A DNA stretch of 64,000 bases from Ascaris suum (Eukaryota > Nematoda > Chromadorea > Rhabditida > Ascarididae). Positions 15,001 to 28,600 of this stretch are shown here, in pieces. The stretch is taken from contig CM024190.1 of NCBI GenBank assembly GCA_013433145.1, positions 3,844,001 to 3,908,000 on the forward strand. The letters are read 5' to 3'. Within the stretch, counting starts at the first letter, position 1. Every line of letters starts with the position of its first letter. The notes under the pieces are model-generated. The model had not been told where the DNA came from. It did no database searches and saw only the letters and a list, made by a program, of their open reading frames with translations. The position numbers were made by a program, and so were the translations under genes.

Positions 15001-17836
15001 TTGTGTCACGATAAAGGGCATTTTAATGCATTATTCATGCATTTGTCAATTATTTCATTATCAATTATAAGGGAATAATTGATCATTATTTTCATCGGGT
15101 TGGATCCAGATCATCGGTTCTTGTGTCCGATAAAGGACATTTATAATGCATTATTCATGCTATTTGTCAATTATTTCATTATCAATTATAAGGGAATAAT
15201 TGATCATTATTTATCATCGGTTTGGATCCAGATCATCTGTTGTTGTGTCACGATAAAGGACATTTATAATGCATTATTCATGCAATTTGAGAATCATTGA
15301 TCATTATCAATGGAAGGGAATAATTGATCATTATTTGCCGTCGGGTTGGATCCAGATCCTGTTCTTGTGTCACGATAAAGGGCATTTATAATGCATTATT
15401 CATGCAATTTGTCAATTATTTCATATCAATTAAAGGGATAATTGATCATATTATCGCGTTCGATCCAGATCATCGGTTCTTGTGTCCCGATAAAGGACAT
15501 TTATAATGCATTATTCATGCTATTTGTCAATTATTTCATTATCAATTACAAGAGAATAATTGATCACTATTTCCCATCGGGTTCGATCAGACATCGGTTC
15601 TTGTGTCACGATAAAGGACATTTATAATCATTATTCATGCAACTTGAGAATGTTTGATTATCAAATGGAAGGGAATAATTGACATTATTATCCGTCGAGT
15701 TGGATCCAGATCATCGGTTGTTGTGTCACGATAAAGGACATTTATAATGCTTTATTCATGCAATTTGAGAATTATTTGATTATCAACTGGAAGGGAATAA
15801 TTGATCATTATTTGCCATCGGGCTGGATCCAGATCATCTGTTGTTGTGTCACGATAAAGGACATTTATAATCGATTATTCATGCAATTTGTCAATTATTT
15901 AATTATAATTTTAAGGGAATAATTGATCATTATTAATCCATCGTTCGATCAGATCATCGGTTTTGTGTCCCGATAAAGGACATTTATAATGCATTATTAT
16001 GCTATTTGTCAATTATTTCATTATCAATTATAAGGGAATAATTGATCATTATTAACATCGTGTTCGATCCAGACCCATCGGTTCTTGTGTCACGATAAGG
16101 ACATTTATAATGCATTATTCATGCAATTTGAGAATTGTTTGATTATCAAATGGAAGGGAATAATTGACCATTATTATCGTCGAGTTGTATCCAGATCATC
16201 GGTTGTTGTGTCACGATAAAGGACATTTATAATGCATTATTCATGCAATTTGAGAATCATTTGATTATCAATGGAAGGGAATAATTGATCATTATTGCCG
16301 TCGGGTTGGATCAGATCATCGGTTCTTGTGTCACGATAAAGGACATTTATATGGATCATTCATGCAATTTGTCAATTATTTCATTATCAATTATAAGGAA
16401 AATTGATCATTATTTAACATCGTCTTCGATCCAGATCATCGGTCTTGTGTCCGATAAAGGACATTTATAATGCATTATTCATGCTATTTGTCAATTTATT
16501 TCATTATCAATTACAAGAGAATAATTGATGACTATTTCCCATCGGGTTCGATCCAGATCATCGGTTCTTGTGTCACGATAAAGGACATTTATAATGCATT
16601 ATTCATGCAATTTGAGAATTATTTGATTATCAACTGGAAGGGAATAATTGATCATTATTTTATATCGGTTTGGATCCAGATCATCGGTTGTTGTGTCACG
16701 ATAAAGGACATTTATAATGTTTATTCATGCAATTGAGAATATTTGATTATCACTGGAAGGGAATAATTGATCATTATTTGCCATCGGGTTGGATCCAGAT
16801 CATCGGTTTTGTGTCACGATAAAGGACATTTATAATGCATTATTCATTGCAATTGAGTCAATTATTTCATTATCAATTATAAGGGAATAATTGATCACTA
16901 TTTCCATCGGGTTCGATCCAGATCATCGGTTCTTGTGTCACGATAAGGGAATTTATAATGCATTATTCATCCAATTTGAGAATTATTTGATTATCAACTG
17001 GAAGGGAATAATTGATCATTATTAAATCGTCTTCGATGATGATCATCGGTTCTTGTGTCACGATAAAGGGACATTTATAATGCATTATTATGCAATTGTC
17101 AATTATTTCATTATCATTACAAGAGAATAATTGATGATATTTCCATCGGGTTCGAACCAGACATCGGTTTTGTGTCACGATAAAGGACATTTATAATGCA
17201 TTATTCATGAACTTGAGAATTGTTTGATTAATAATTGGAAGGGAATAATTGATCATTATTATCCGTCGAGTTGGATCCAGATCATCGGTTGTTGTGTCAC
17301 GATTAAAGGACATTTATAAGCTTTATTCATGCAATTTGAGAATTATTTCATTATCAATGGAAGGGAATAATTGATCATTATTTATCATCGGTTTGGATCC
17401 AGATCATCGGTTTGTGTGTCACGATAAAGGACATTTATAATGCTTTATTCATGCAATTTGAGAATCATTTCATTATCAACTGGAAGGAATAATTGATCAT
17501 TATTTGCGGTCGGGTTGGATCCAGATCACTGTTTTGTGTCACGATAAAGGGCATTTATAATGCATTATTCATGCAATTTGGAATTATTTGATTAAATTAT
17601 AAGGGAATAATTGATCATTATTAAATCGTGGTTCGATCCAGATCATCGGTTTTGTGTCCGATAAAGGACATTTATAATGCATTATTCATGCTATTTGTCA
17701 ATTATTTCATTATCAATTATAAGGGAATAATTGATCATTATTAAACATCGCGTTCGATCCAGATCATCGGTTTGTGTCCGATAAAGGCATTTATAATGCA
17801 TTTTCATGCAATTTGTCAATTTTCATTATCAATTAA
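12054..17836 (+). repeat. Higher-order repeat zone in left arm
   Basis: The private variant CAAGAGAATAATTGAT (with small decay) marks one monomer class at about 12054, 13139, 13743, 14465, 15549, 16513, 17119 and 17836. The spacings (about 1085, 604, 722, 1084, 964, 606 and 717 bp) correspond to 9, 5, 6, 9, 8, 5 and 6 monomers of about 120.5 bp. The monomer following each marker often has CAACTTGAGAATTGTTTGATT with AAATGGAAGGG. This is block-wise amplification, not single-monomer turnover. Confidence 0.65.
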
Positions 17837-20800
17837 AGAGGAATAATTGATCACTATTTCATCGGGTTCGATCCAGACCATCGGTTCTTGTGTCACGATA
17901 AGGACATTTATAATGATTATTCATGCAACTTGAGAATTGTTTGATTATCAATGGAGGGAATAATTGACAATATTATCCGTCGAGTTGGATCCAGATCATC
18001 GGTTGTTGTGTCACGATAAAGGACATTTATAATGCTTTATTCATGCAATTTGAGAATTATTTGATTATTAATTATAATGAAGAAATTGATCATTATTTCC
18101 ATCGGGTTTGGATCCAGATCATCGGTTGTTGTGTCACGATTAAAGGACATTTATAATGCATTATTCATGCAATTTGAGAATTATTTGATTATTAATTTAA
18201 GGGAATAATTGATCATTATTTCATCGGGTTCGATCCAATCATCGGTTGTTGTGTCACGGAAAGGACATTTATAATGCTTTATTCATGCAATTTGAGAATT
18301 TTTCATTATCAACTGGAAGGGAATAATTGATCATTATTTATCATCGGTTGGATCCAGATCATCGGTTGTTGTGTCACGATAAAGGACATTTATAATGATT
18401 ATTCATGCAATTTGAGAATTATTTCATTATCAACTGGAAAGGAATTAAATGATCATTATTTTATCGGGTGGTGGATCCAGTTAACTGTTTTGTGTCACGA
18501 TAAAGGACATTTATAATGCATTTTATCCTATTTGAGAATTATTTGATATCAATTGGAAGGAATAATTGATCATTATTTGCCGTCGGGTTGATGAATCCAG
18601 ATCATCGGTTCTTGTGTCACGATAAAGGACATTTATAATGCATTATTCATGCAATTTGAGAAATATTTCATTATTAATTCTAAGGGAATATTGATTCATT
18701 ATTTCATCTGTTCGATTCAGATCATCGGTCGTTGTATCACGATAAAGGACATTTTATAATGCATTATTCATTCAATTTGAGAATTATTTCATTATCAACT
18801 GGAAGGGAAGAATTGATCATTATTTATATCGGGTTGGATCCAGATCACCTATTCTTGTGACACGATAAACGACATTTATATGCATTATTCATGCAATTTG
18901 TAATTATTTCATTATCATTTATAGGGAAGAATTGATCATTATTTTCATCGGGTTGATCCAGATCGCCTGTTCTTGTGTCACGATAAAGGACATTTCTAAT
19001 GCATTATTATGCTATTTGAGAATTATTTGATTATCAATTGGAAGGGAATAATTGATGATTATTTGCCGTCGGGTTGGGTCCAGATAATCGGTTGTTGTGT
19101 CACGATAAAGGACATTTATAATGCATTATTCATGCAATTTGAGAATTATTTCATTATCAACTGGAAGGGAATAATTGATCATTATATATATCGGGTTGGA
19201 TCCAGATCATCGGTTGTTGTGTCACGATAAAGGACATTTATAATGCATTATTCATGCAATTTGAGAAATATTTATTATTAATTATAAGGGAATATTTGAT
19301 CATTATTCCATCTGGTTCGATTCAGATCATCGGTCGTTGTATCACGATAAAGGACATTTATAATGCATTATTCATTCAATTTGAGAATTATTTCATTATC
19401 AACTGGAAGGGAAGAATTGATCATTATTTTCATCGTGTTGGATCCAGATCACCTTTTTGTGACACGATAAACGACATTTATAATGCATTATTCATGCAAT
19501 TTGTCAATTTTTCATTATCAATTATAGGGAATAATTGATCATTATTGAAATCGTTGTTCGATCAGATCATCGGTTCTTGTGTCCGATAAAGGACATTTAT
19601 AATGCATTATTCATGCAACTTGAGAATGATTGATATCAAATGGAAGGGAATAATTGACCATTATTACGTCGACTTGGATCCAGATCATCGGTTGTTGTGT
19701 CACGATAAAGGAGATTTATAATGCTTTATTCATGCAATTTGAGAATTATTTCATTATCAATGGAAGGGAATAATTGATCAATTATTTATCATCGGATTGG
19801 ATCCAGATCATCGGTTGTTGTGTCACGATAAAGGACATTTATAATGCATTATTCATGCAATTTGAGAATTATTTGATTATCAACTGGAAGGGAATAATTG
19901 ATCATTATTTGCCGTGGGATGGATCCAGATCACCGTTCTTGTGTCGATAAAGGACATTTATAATGCATTATTCATTGCAATTTGTCAATTATTTCATTAT
20001 CAATTATAAGGGAATAAAGATATTATTAAACATCGTGTTGGATCCAGATCATCGGTTTTGTGTCACGATAAAGGACATTTATAATGCATTATTCATGCTA
20101 TTTGTCAATTATTTCATTATCAATTCAAGGGAATAATTGATCACTATTTCCCATCGGGTTCGATCCAGACCAAGGTTCTTGTGTCACGATAAACGACATT
20201 AATAATGCATTATTCATGGCAATTTGAGAATTATTTGATTATCAATGGAAGGGAATAATTGATCATTATTTGCGTCGGGTTGGATCCAGATCAATCGGTT
20301 GTTGTGTCACGATAAAGGACATTTAAATGCGTTATTCATGCAATTTGAGAATTATTTCATTATCAATGGAAGGGAAATAATTGATCGTTATTTTCGTCGA
20401 GTAGGATCCAGATCACTGTTCTTGTGTCACGATAAAGGACATTTACAATGCATTATTCATGCAATTTGAGAATTATTTGATTATCAACTGAAGGGAATAA
20501 TTGATCATATTAGCCGTCGAGCTGGATCCAGATCATCGGTTGTTGTGTCACGATAAAGGACATTTATAATGCATTATTCATGCAATTTGAGAATTATTTC
20601 ATTATCAACTGGAAGGGAATAATTGATCATTATTTATCATCGGGTTGGATCCAGATCATGTTCTTGTGTCACGATAAAGGACATTTACAATGCATTATTA
20701 TGCACAATTTGAGAATTATTTGATTATCAACCTGAAGGGAATAATTGATCATCATTAGCCGTCGAGCTGGATCAGATATCGGTTGTTGTGTCCCGATAAA

Positions 20801-22519
20801 GGACATTTATAATGCATTATTCATGCAATTTGAGAATTATTTTCATTATGATTTGGAAGGATAATAATTGATCATTATTTCTGTCGACTTGGATCCAGAT
20901 GACGGTTCTTGTGACACGATAAAGGACATTTATAATGCATTATTCATGCCGTTTCAGAATTATTTATTATCAACTGGAAGGGGTATTGATCATTATTATC
21001 CGTCGAGTTGGATCCAGATCACCGGTTCTTGTGTCACGATATAAAGGGCATTTAAAGTGCATTATTCATGCGCGTTTCAGAATTATTTCATATCAATTGG
21101 AAGGGAATAATGATCATTATTTCTGTCGAGTTGGATCCAGATCATCGGTTCTTGTGTCACGATAAAGGATATTTATAATGCATTATTCATGCTAATTTGA
21201 GAATAGTTTGATTATCAAATGGAAGAGAATAATTGACATTATTGTCCGTCGAGTTGGATCCAGATCATCGGTTCTTGTGTCACGATAAAGGACATTTATC
21301 AATGCATTATTCATGCAATTTGAGAATTATTTATTATGATTTGGAGGGAATAATTGATATTATTTTGTCGACTTGGATCAGATCGTCGTCGGTTCTTGTG
21401 TCACGATAAAGGACATTTATAATGCATTATTATGCTATTTGTCATTATTTATTATCAATTACAAGGGATAATTGATCATTATTTCCCATCGGGTTCGATC
21501 GGACCATCGGTTCTTGTGTCACGATAAAGGGAATATTACAAAAGCATTATTCATGCAATTTGAGGAATTATTTCTTATAACTATAAGGGAATAATTGATG
21601 ATTAATTATCATGGGGTTAGGATCCAGGTCACCTGTTCTTGTGTCTCGATAAACGACATTTATAATGCAGTATTCATGCAATTTGAGAATTTATCTCATT
21701 ATCAATTTGGAGGGAATAACTGATCATTATTTGCCGGGGTTGGATCCAGATCATCGGTTCTTGTGTCACGATAAAAGGACATTTATATTGCATTATTCAT
21801 GCAATTTGAGAATTATTGGTTTATCAACTGGAAGGGAATTAATTGATATTATTTGCCGTCGGGTTGGATCCAGATCACTGTTCTTGTGTCACGATAAACG
21901 ACATTTATAATGCATTATTCATGCAATTTGAGAAATATTTTATTATCAATTATAAGGGATTAATTGATCATTATTTCCCATCGGGTTCGATCCAGATCAT
22001 CTGTTGTTGTGTCACGATAAGGACATTTAAAATGCATTATTCATGCAATTTGAGAATTATTTCATTATCAACTGGAAGGGAATAATTGATCATTATTTAT
22101 CATCGGGTTGGATCCAGATCACTGTTCTTGTGTCACGATAAAGGACATTTAAATGCATTATTCATGCAATTTGGAATTATTTGATTATCAAGGAAGGAAA
22201 TAATTGATCATTATTAGCCGTCGAGCTGGATCAGATCATCGGTTGTTGTGTCATGATAAAGGACATTTATAATGCATTATTCATGCAATTTGAGAATTAT
22301 TTCATTATCAACTGGAAGGGAATAATTGATCATTATTTATCATGGGTTGGATCCGGATATCGGTTGTTGTGTCACGATAAAGGACATTTATAAATGCATT
22401 ATTCATGCAATTTGAGAAGTTTTTTCATTATGAACTGGAAGGGAATAATTGATCATTATTGCCGTCGGGTTGGATCCAGATCATGTTCTTGTGTCACGAT
22501 AAAGGACACTTATAATGCA

Positions 22520-22619
22520 NNNNNNNNNNNNNNNNNNNNNNNNNNNNNNNNNNNNNNNNNNNNNNNNNNNNNNNNNNNNNNNNNNNNNNNNNNNNNNNNN
22601 NNNNNNNNNNNNNNNNNNN
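22520..22619. other. Assembly gap (100 N)
   Basis: Exactly 100 N, the usual placeholder for a gap of unknown size. Satellite orientation flips across it, so the axis of the inverted structure is unresolved and the true length of the element is unknown. Confidence 1.
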
Positions 22620-25600
22620 ACACAAGAACCGATGATCTGGATCCAACTCGACAGGAAATAATGCCAATTATTCCCTTCCGAATTGCTAATGAAATAATTC
22701 TCAAATAGCATGAATAATGCATTATAAATGCTTTATCGTGACACAAGAACCGATTGATCTGCATCCAACTCGACGGGAAATAATGATCAATTATTACCTT
22801 TTCTCAATTGATAATGAAAAAAAAAACAATTCTGAACCGCATGAATAATGCATTATAAATGAATTTATCGTGACCACAAGAACCGATGAACTGGAATCAC
22901 TCGACGCTTAAAAATGATCAATTACTCCCTTCCATTTGATAATGAAATAATTCTCAAATTGCATGAATAATGCATTAAAAAATGTATGTTATCCACTTTG
23001 TTCGTGACACAAGAACCGACGATCTGGAATCCAACACGACGGGGTAAAATGGTCAATTTATTCCCTTCCAATTGATAATTAAATAATTCTGAAACTGCAT
23101 GAATAATGCATTATAATGCCTTTTATCGTGACACAAAGAACCGATGATCTGGATCCAACACGACGGGGCAAATAATGATCAATTATTACATTCGATATGA
23201 TAATGAAATAATTCTGAAACGCATGAAAAATCCAATTATAAATGTCCTTTATCGTGACACAAGAACTGATGATCTGGATCCAACCGACGGATAATAATGA
23301 ACAATTACTCCCATCCCAATGGTAATGAAATAATTCTGAAAATTGCAATGAATAATGCATTAATAAATGTCCTTTATCGTGACACAAGAACCGATGATCT
23401 GGATCCAACTCGACAGGAAATAATGACCAATTACTCCCTTCCGATTGCTAATGAAATAATTCTCAAATTGCATGAATAATGCATTATAAATGCCTTTTAT
23501 CGTGACACAAGAACCCGATGATCTGCATCCAACTCGACGGGAAATAATGATCAATTATTACCTTCCAATTGATAATGAAATAATTCTGAAACCGCATGAA
23601 TTATGCATTATAAAAGTCCTTTATCGTGACACAAGAACCGATGATCTTGATCCAACTCCCGACGCATAATAATGATCAATTCTCCCTTCCATTTGAATTG
23701 AAATAATTCTCAAATTGCATGAAATAATGCATTATAAATGTCCTTTAATTCGTGACACAAGAACCGACGATCTGGATCCAACTCGACGGGGTATAAATGG
23801 TCAATTATCCCTTCCCTTGATAATTAAATAATTCTGAAACTGCATGAATAATGGATTATAATGCCACTTATCGTGACACAAGAACAGAGATCTGGATCCA
23901 ACACGACGGGAAATAATGATCAATTATTACATTCCATTTGATAATGAAATAATTCCCAAAACTGCATGAATAATGCATTATAAATGTCCCCTTTATATCG
24001 TGACACAAGAACCGATGATCTGGATCCAACTCGACGGCATAATAATGATCAATTACTCCCTTCCATTTGATAATGAAATAATTCTGAAATTGCATGAATA
24101 ATGCAATATAAATGTCCTTTATCGTGACACAAAACCCGACGATCTGGATCCAACTCGACGGGGTATAATGATCAATTATTCCCTTCCACTTGATAATTAA
24201 ATAATTCCTGAAAACTGCATGAATAATGCATTATAAGTGCCTTTTATCGTGACACAAAAACCGATGAATCTGGATCCAACACGACGGAAATAATGATCAA
24301 TTATTCCATCCATTTGATAATGAAATTAATTCTGAAACTGCATGAATAATGCCTTATAAATGCCCTTTATCGTGACACAAACCGATGACTGGATCCAACT
24401 CGACAGGAAATAATGACCAAATATTCCCTTCCGATTGCTAATGAAATAATTCTCAAAATTGCATGAATAATGCATTATAAATGCCTTTATCTGTGACACA
24501 AGAACCGATGATCTGCATCCAACTCGACTGGAAATAATGATCAATTATTACGTTCCAAATTGATATGAGATAATTCTGAAACCGCATGAATTATCCTTAT
24601 AAATGTCCTTTATCGTGACACAAGAACCGATGATTCTGGATCCAACTCGACGCATAATAATGATCAATTACTACTCCCTTCCATTTGATAATGAAATAAT
24701 TCTGAAATTGCATGAATAAAGCATTATAAATGTCCTTTAACGTGACACAAGAACCGACGATCTGGATCCAACTCGACGGGGAATAATGGTCCAATTATTC
24801 CCTTCCACTTGATAATTAACTAATTCTGAAAGCTGCAAGAATAATGCATTATAAGTGCCTTTTATCGTGACACAAGAACCGATGATCTGGATCCAACACG
24901 ACGGGAAATAATGATCAATTATTACATTCGATTTGATAATGAAATAATTCTGAAAACTGCATGAATAATGCATATAAATGTCCTTTATCGTGACACAAAA
25001 ACCGATGATCTGGATCCAACTCGACGGGAAATAATGATCAATTATTCCCTTCCATTGGAATGAAATAATATATCAAATTGCATGAATAATGCATTATAAA
25101 TGTCCTTTATCGTGACACAAGAACCGATGATCTGGATCCAACTCGACGGGAAAATAATGATCAATTATTACCTTCCAATTGAAAATGAAATAATTCTGAA
25201 ACTGCATGAATTATGCATTATAAATGTCCTTTATCGTGACACAACAACCGATGATCTGGATCCAACTCGACGGATAATAATGATCAATTTACTCCCTCCA
25301 TTTGATAATGAAATAATTCTCAAATTGCATGAATAATGCATTATAAATGTCCTTTATCGTGACACAAGAACCGATGATCTGGATCCAACTCGACGGGAAT
25401 AATGATCAATTATTACCTTCCAATTGAATAATAAATAATTCACAAATTGCATGAATAATGCATTATAAATGTCCTTTATCGTGACACAAGAGACGATGAT
25501 CTGATCCAACTCGACGGGAAATAATGATCAATTATTACCTTCCAATTAATAATGAAATAATTCTCAAAATGCATGAATAATGCATTATAAATGTCCTTTA

Positions 25601-28600
25601 TCGTAACCAAGAACCGATGATCTGGATCGACCTCGACGGAAATAATGATCAATTATTCCCTTCCAGTTGATAATGAAATAATTCTCAAATTGCATGAATA
25701 ATGCACTATAAATGTCCTTTATCGTGACACAAGAACCGAATGATCCGAATCCAACTCGACGGGTATAATGGTCAATTATTCCGCTTCCAGTTGATAATCA
25801 AATTAAATCTCAAATTGCATGAATAATGCATATAAATGTCCTTTATCGTGACACAAACAACCGATGATCTGATCCAACTCGACGGCAAATAATGATCAAT
25901 TATTCCCTTCAATTGAAATGAAATAATTCACAAATTGCATGAATAATGCAGCTATAAATGCCCTTTATCGTGACACAACAACCGATGATCTGGATCCAAC
26001 TACACGGGAAATAATGATCAATTATTCCCTTGCAGTTGATAATGACATGATTCTCAAATTGCCATGAATAAAGCACTCTAAATTGTCCTTTATCGTGACA
26101 CAAGAACAGATTCTTTGGATCCAACCCGACGGCGATAATGATCCAATTATTCCCTTCCAGTTGATAATCAATTAATTCTCAAGTTGCCACGAATAATGCA
26201 TTATAAATGTCCTTTATCGTGACACAAGAACCGATGATCTGGATCGAACCCGATGGGAAATATGATCAATTATTCCCTTAATAAGTGATAATGAAATAAT
26301 TGACAAATTGCATGAATAATGCATTATAAATGTCCTTTATTCGTGACACAAGAACCGATGATCTGATCGAACCCGACGGGAAATAATGATCAATTATTCC
26401 CTTCCAGTTGAAGATCAAATAATTCTCAAATTGCATGAATAATGCTTTATAATATCCTTTATCGTGACACAACAACCGATGATCTGGATCCAACTCACGG
26501 CAAATAATGATCAATTATTCCCTTCCAGTTGATAATCAAATAATTCTCAATTGCATGAATAATGCATTATAAATGTCCCTTAACGTGACACAACAACCGA
26601 ATGATCTGGATCCACTCGACAGCAAATAATGACAATTATTCCTTCCAGTTGATAATCAAATAATTCTCAAATTGCATGAATAATGCACTATAAATGGTCG
26701 TTATCGTGACACAAGAACAGATATTTGGATCCAAACCCGACGGCAAATAAAGATCAATTATTCCCCTCCAGTTGATAATCAATGATTCTCAAATTGCATG
26801 AATAATGCATTATAAATGTCCGTTATCGTGACACAACAACCGAGATTCCGATCGATCCGACGGGAAATAATGATCAATTATTCCCCTCCAATTGATAATC
26901 AAATCATTCTCAAATTGCATGAAAATGTGCTACAAATATCCTTTATCGTGACACATGAACCGATGATCTGGATCGAACCCGACGGGAAATAATGATCAAT
27001 TATTCCCTTCTAATTGTGAAGAAATAATTCACAAATTGCATGAATACTGCATTATAAATGTCCTTTATCGTGACACAAGAACCGATGATCTGAATCAACT
27101 TCGACGGCAATATAATGATTAATTATTCCCTTGCAGCTGATAATCACGTAATTCTCAAATTGCAGGAATTGCACTATCAATGCCCTTTATCGTGACACAA
27201 CAACCGATGACTGGATCGAACCCGACGGGAAGTAATGATCAATTATTCCCTTCCCAGTTGATAATCAAATAATTCGCAAATTGCATGAATAATGCATTAT
27301 AAATGTCCTTTACCGTGACACAAGAACCGATGATCTGGATCCAACCCGACGGCAAGTAATGATTCAATTATTCTTTTCCATTTGATAATCAAATAATTCT
27401 CAATATTGCATGAATAATGCATTATAAATGTCCTTTATCGTGACACAAGAAACCGAGGATCCGGATCGTTCCTGACGGAAAGAATGATCAATTATTCCCT
27501 TCCAATTGATAATGAATAATTCTCAAATTGCATGAATAATGCATTATAAATGTCCTTTATCGTGACACAAGAACCGGTGATCTGGATCCAACTCCGACGG
27601 CAAATAATGATCAATTATTCCCTTGCAGTTGATACCAAATAATCGTTAAATTGCATGAATGATGCACTCTAAATATCCTTATCGTGACACCAAAAACCGA
27701 TGATCTGGAACCTCACTCGAACGCAAAATAATGATCAATTATTCCTTCCAACAGATAATGAAATAATTCTCAAACTGCATGATAATGCACCATAAATGTC
27801 ATTTATCGTGACACAAGAACCGATGATCTGGATCCAACCGACGGATAATAATGGTGAATTATTCCCTTCCAGTTGATAATGAAATAATTCTCAATTGCAT
27901 GAATAATGCGCTGTGTAAAGGTGCTTTAATCGTGACACAACAACCGATGACTGGATCCAACTTCACGGCAACTATGATCAATTTATTCCCTTTCCAGTTG
28001 ATAATCAAATAATTCTCAAAGTTGCATGAATAATGCATTATAAATGTCCTTATCGTGACACAAGAACCGATGATCTGGATCGATCCTGGCGGGAAAGAAT
28101 GATCAATTCTTCCCTTCCAATAGATAATGAAATAATTCTCGAACCGCATGAATAATGCACTATAAATGTCCTTTAACGTGACACACAGAACCGATGATCT
28201 GGATCCAACCCGGCGGCAAATAATGATCAATTATTCCCTTCCAGTTGATAATCAAACAATCGTCAAAATGCATGAATAATGCATTATAAATGCCCTTTAT
28301 CGTGACACAACAACCGGATGATCTGGATCCAACTCGACGGCAAATAACGATCAATTATTCCTTGCAGTTGATAATGAAATAATTCACAAATTGCATGAAT
28401 AATGCACAATAAATGTCGATTATCGTGACACCAGAACCGATGATCTGGATCCAACCCGACGGCAAATAATGATCAATTATTCCCTTCCATTGATAATGAA
28501 ATAATTCACAAATTGCATGACAATGCCTTTATAAATGTCCTTTATCGAGACACAAGAACCGATGATCTGGATCCAACCCGACGGCAAATAATGATCAATT

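Larger units (their letters stand above)
2811..22519 (+). repeat. Satellite array, left arm core (type B), 123-bp period
   Basis: Homogenised tandem monomers in + orientation, canonical length 123 bp; for example the ATTTATAATG block starts at 5011 and again at 5134. The observed mean is nearer 121 bp because many copies carry one- or two-base deletions. Per monomer: GTGTCACGATAAAGGACA, the perfect palindrome ATAATGCATTAT, CATGCAATTTGAGAATTATTT, then TATCAACTGGAAGGG or TATCAATTATAAGGG, the imperfect dyad AATAATTGATCATTATT, and CGGGTTCGATCC or CGGGTTGGATCC. Several monomer subclasses recur in ordered blocks (see 12054-17836). No unique gene sequence is seen inside. It breaks off at the N gap. 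Confidence 0.95.

Noticed and set aside
3480..16560. tRNA genes from GGTTCGATCC motifs
   Set aside because: No cloverleaf arms or A box can be drawn around them; only the B-box-like decamer is present.
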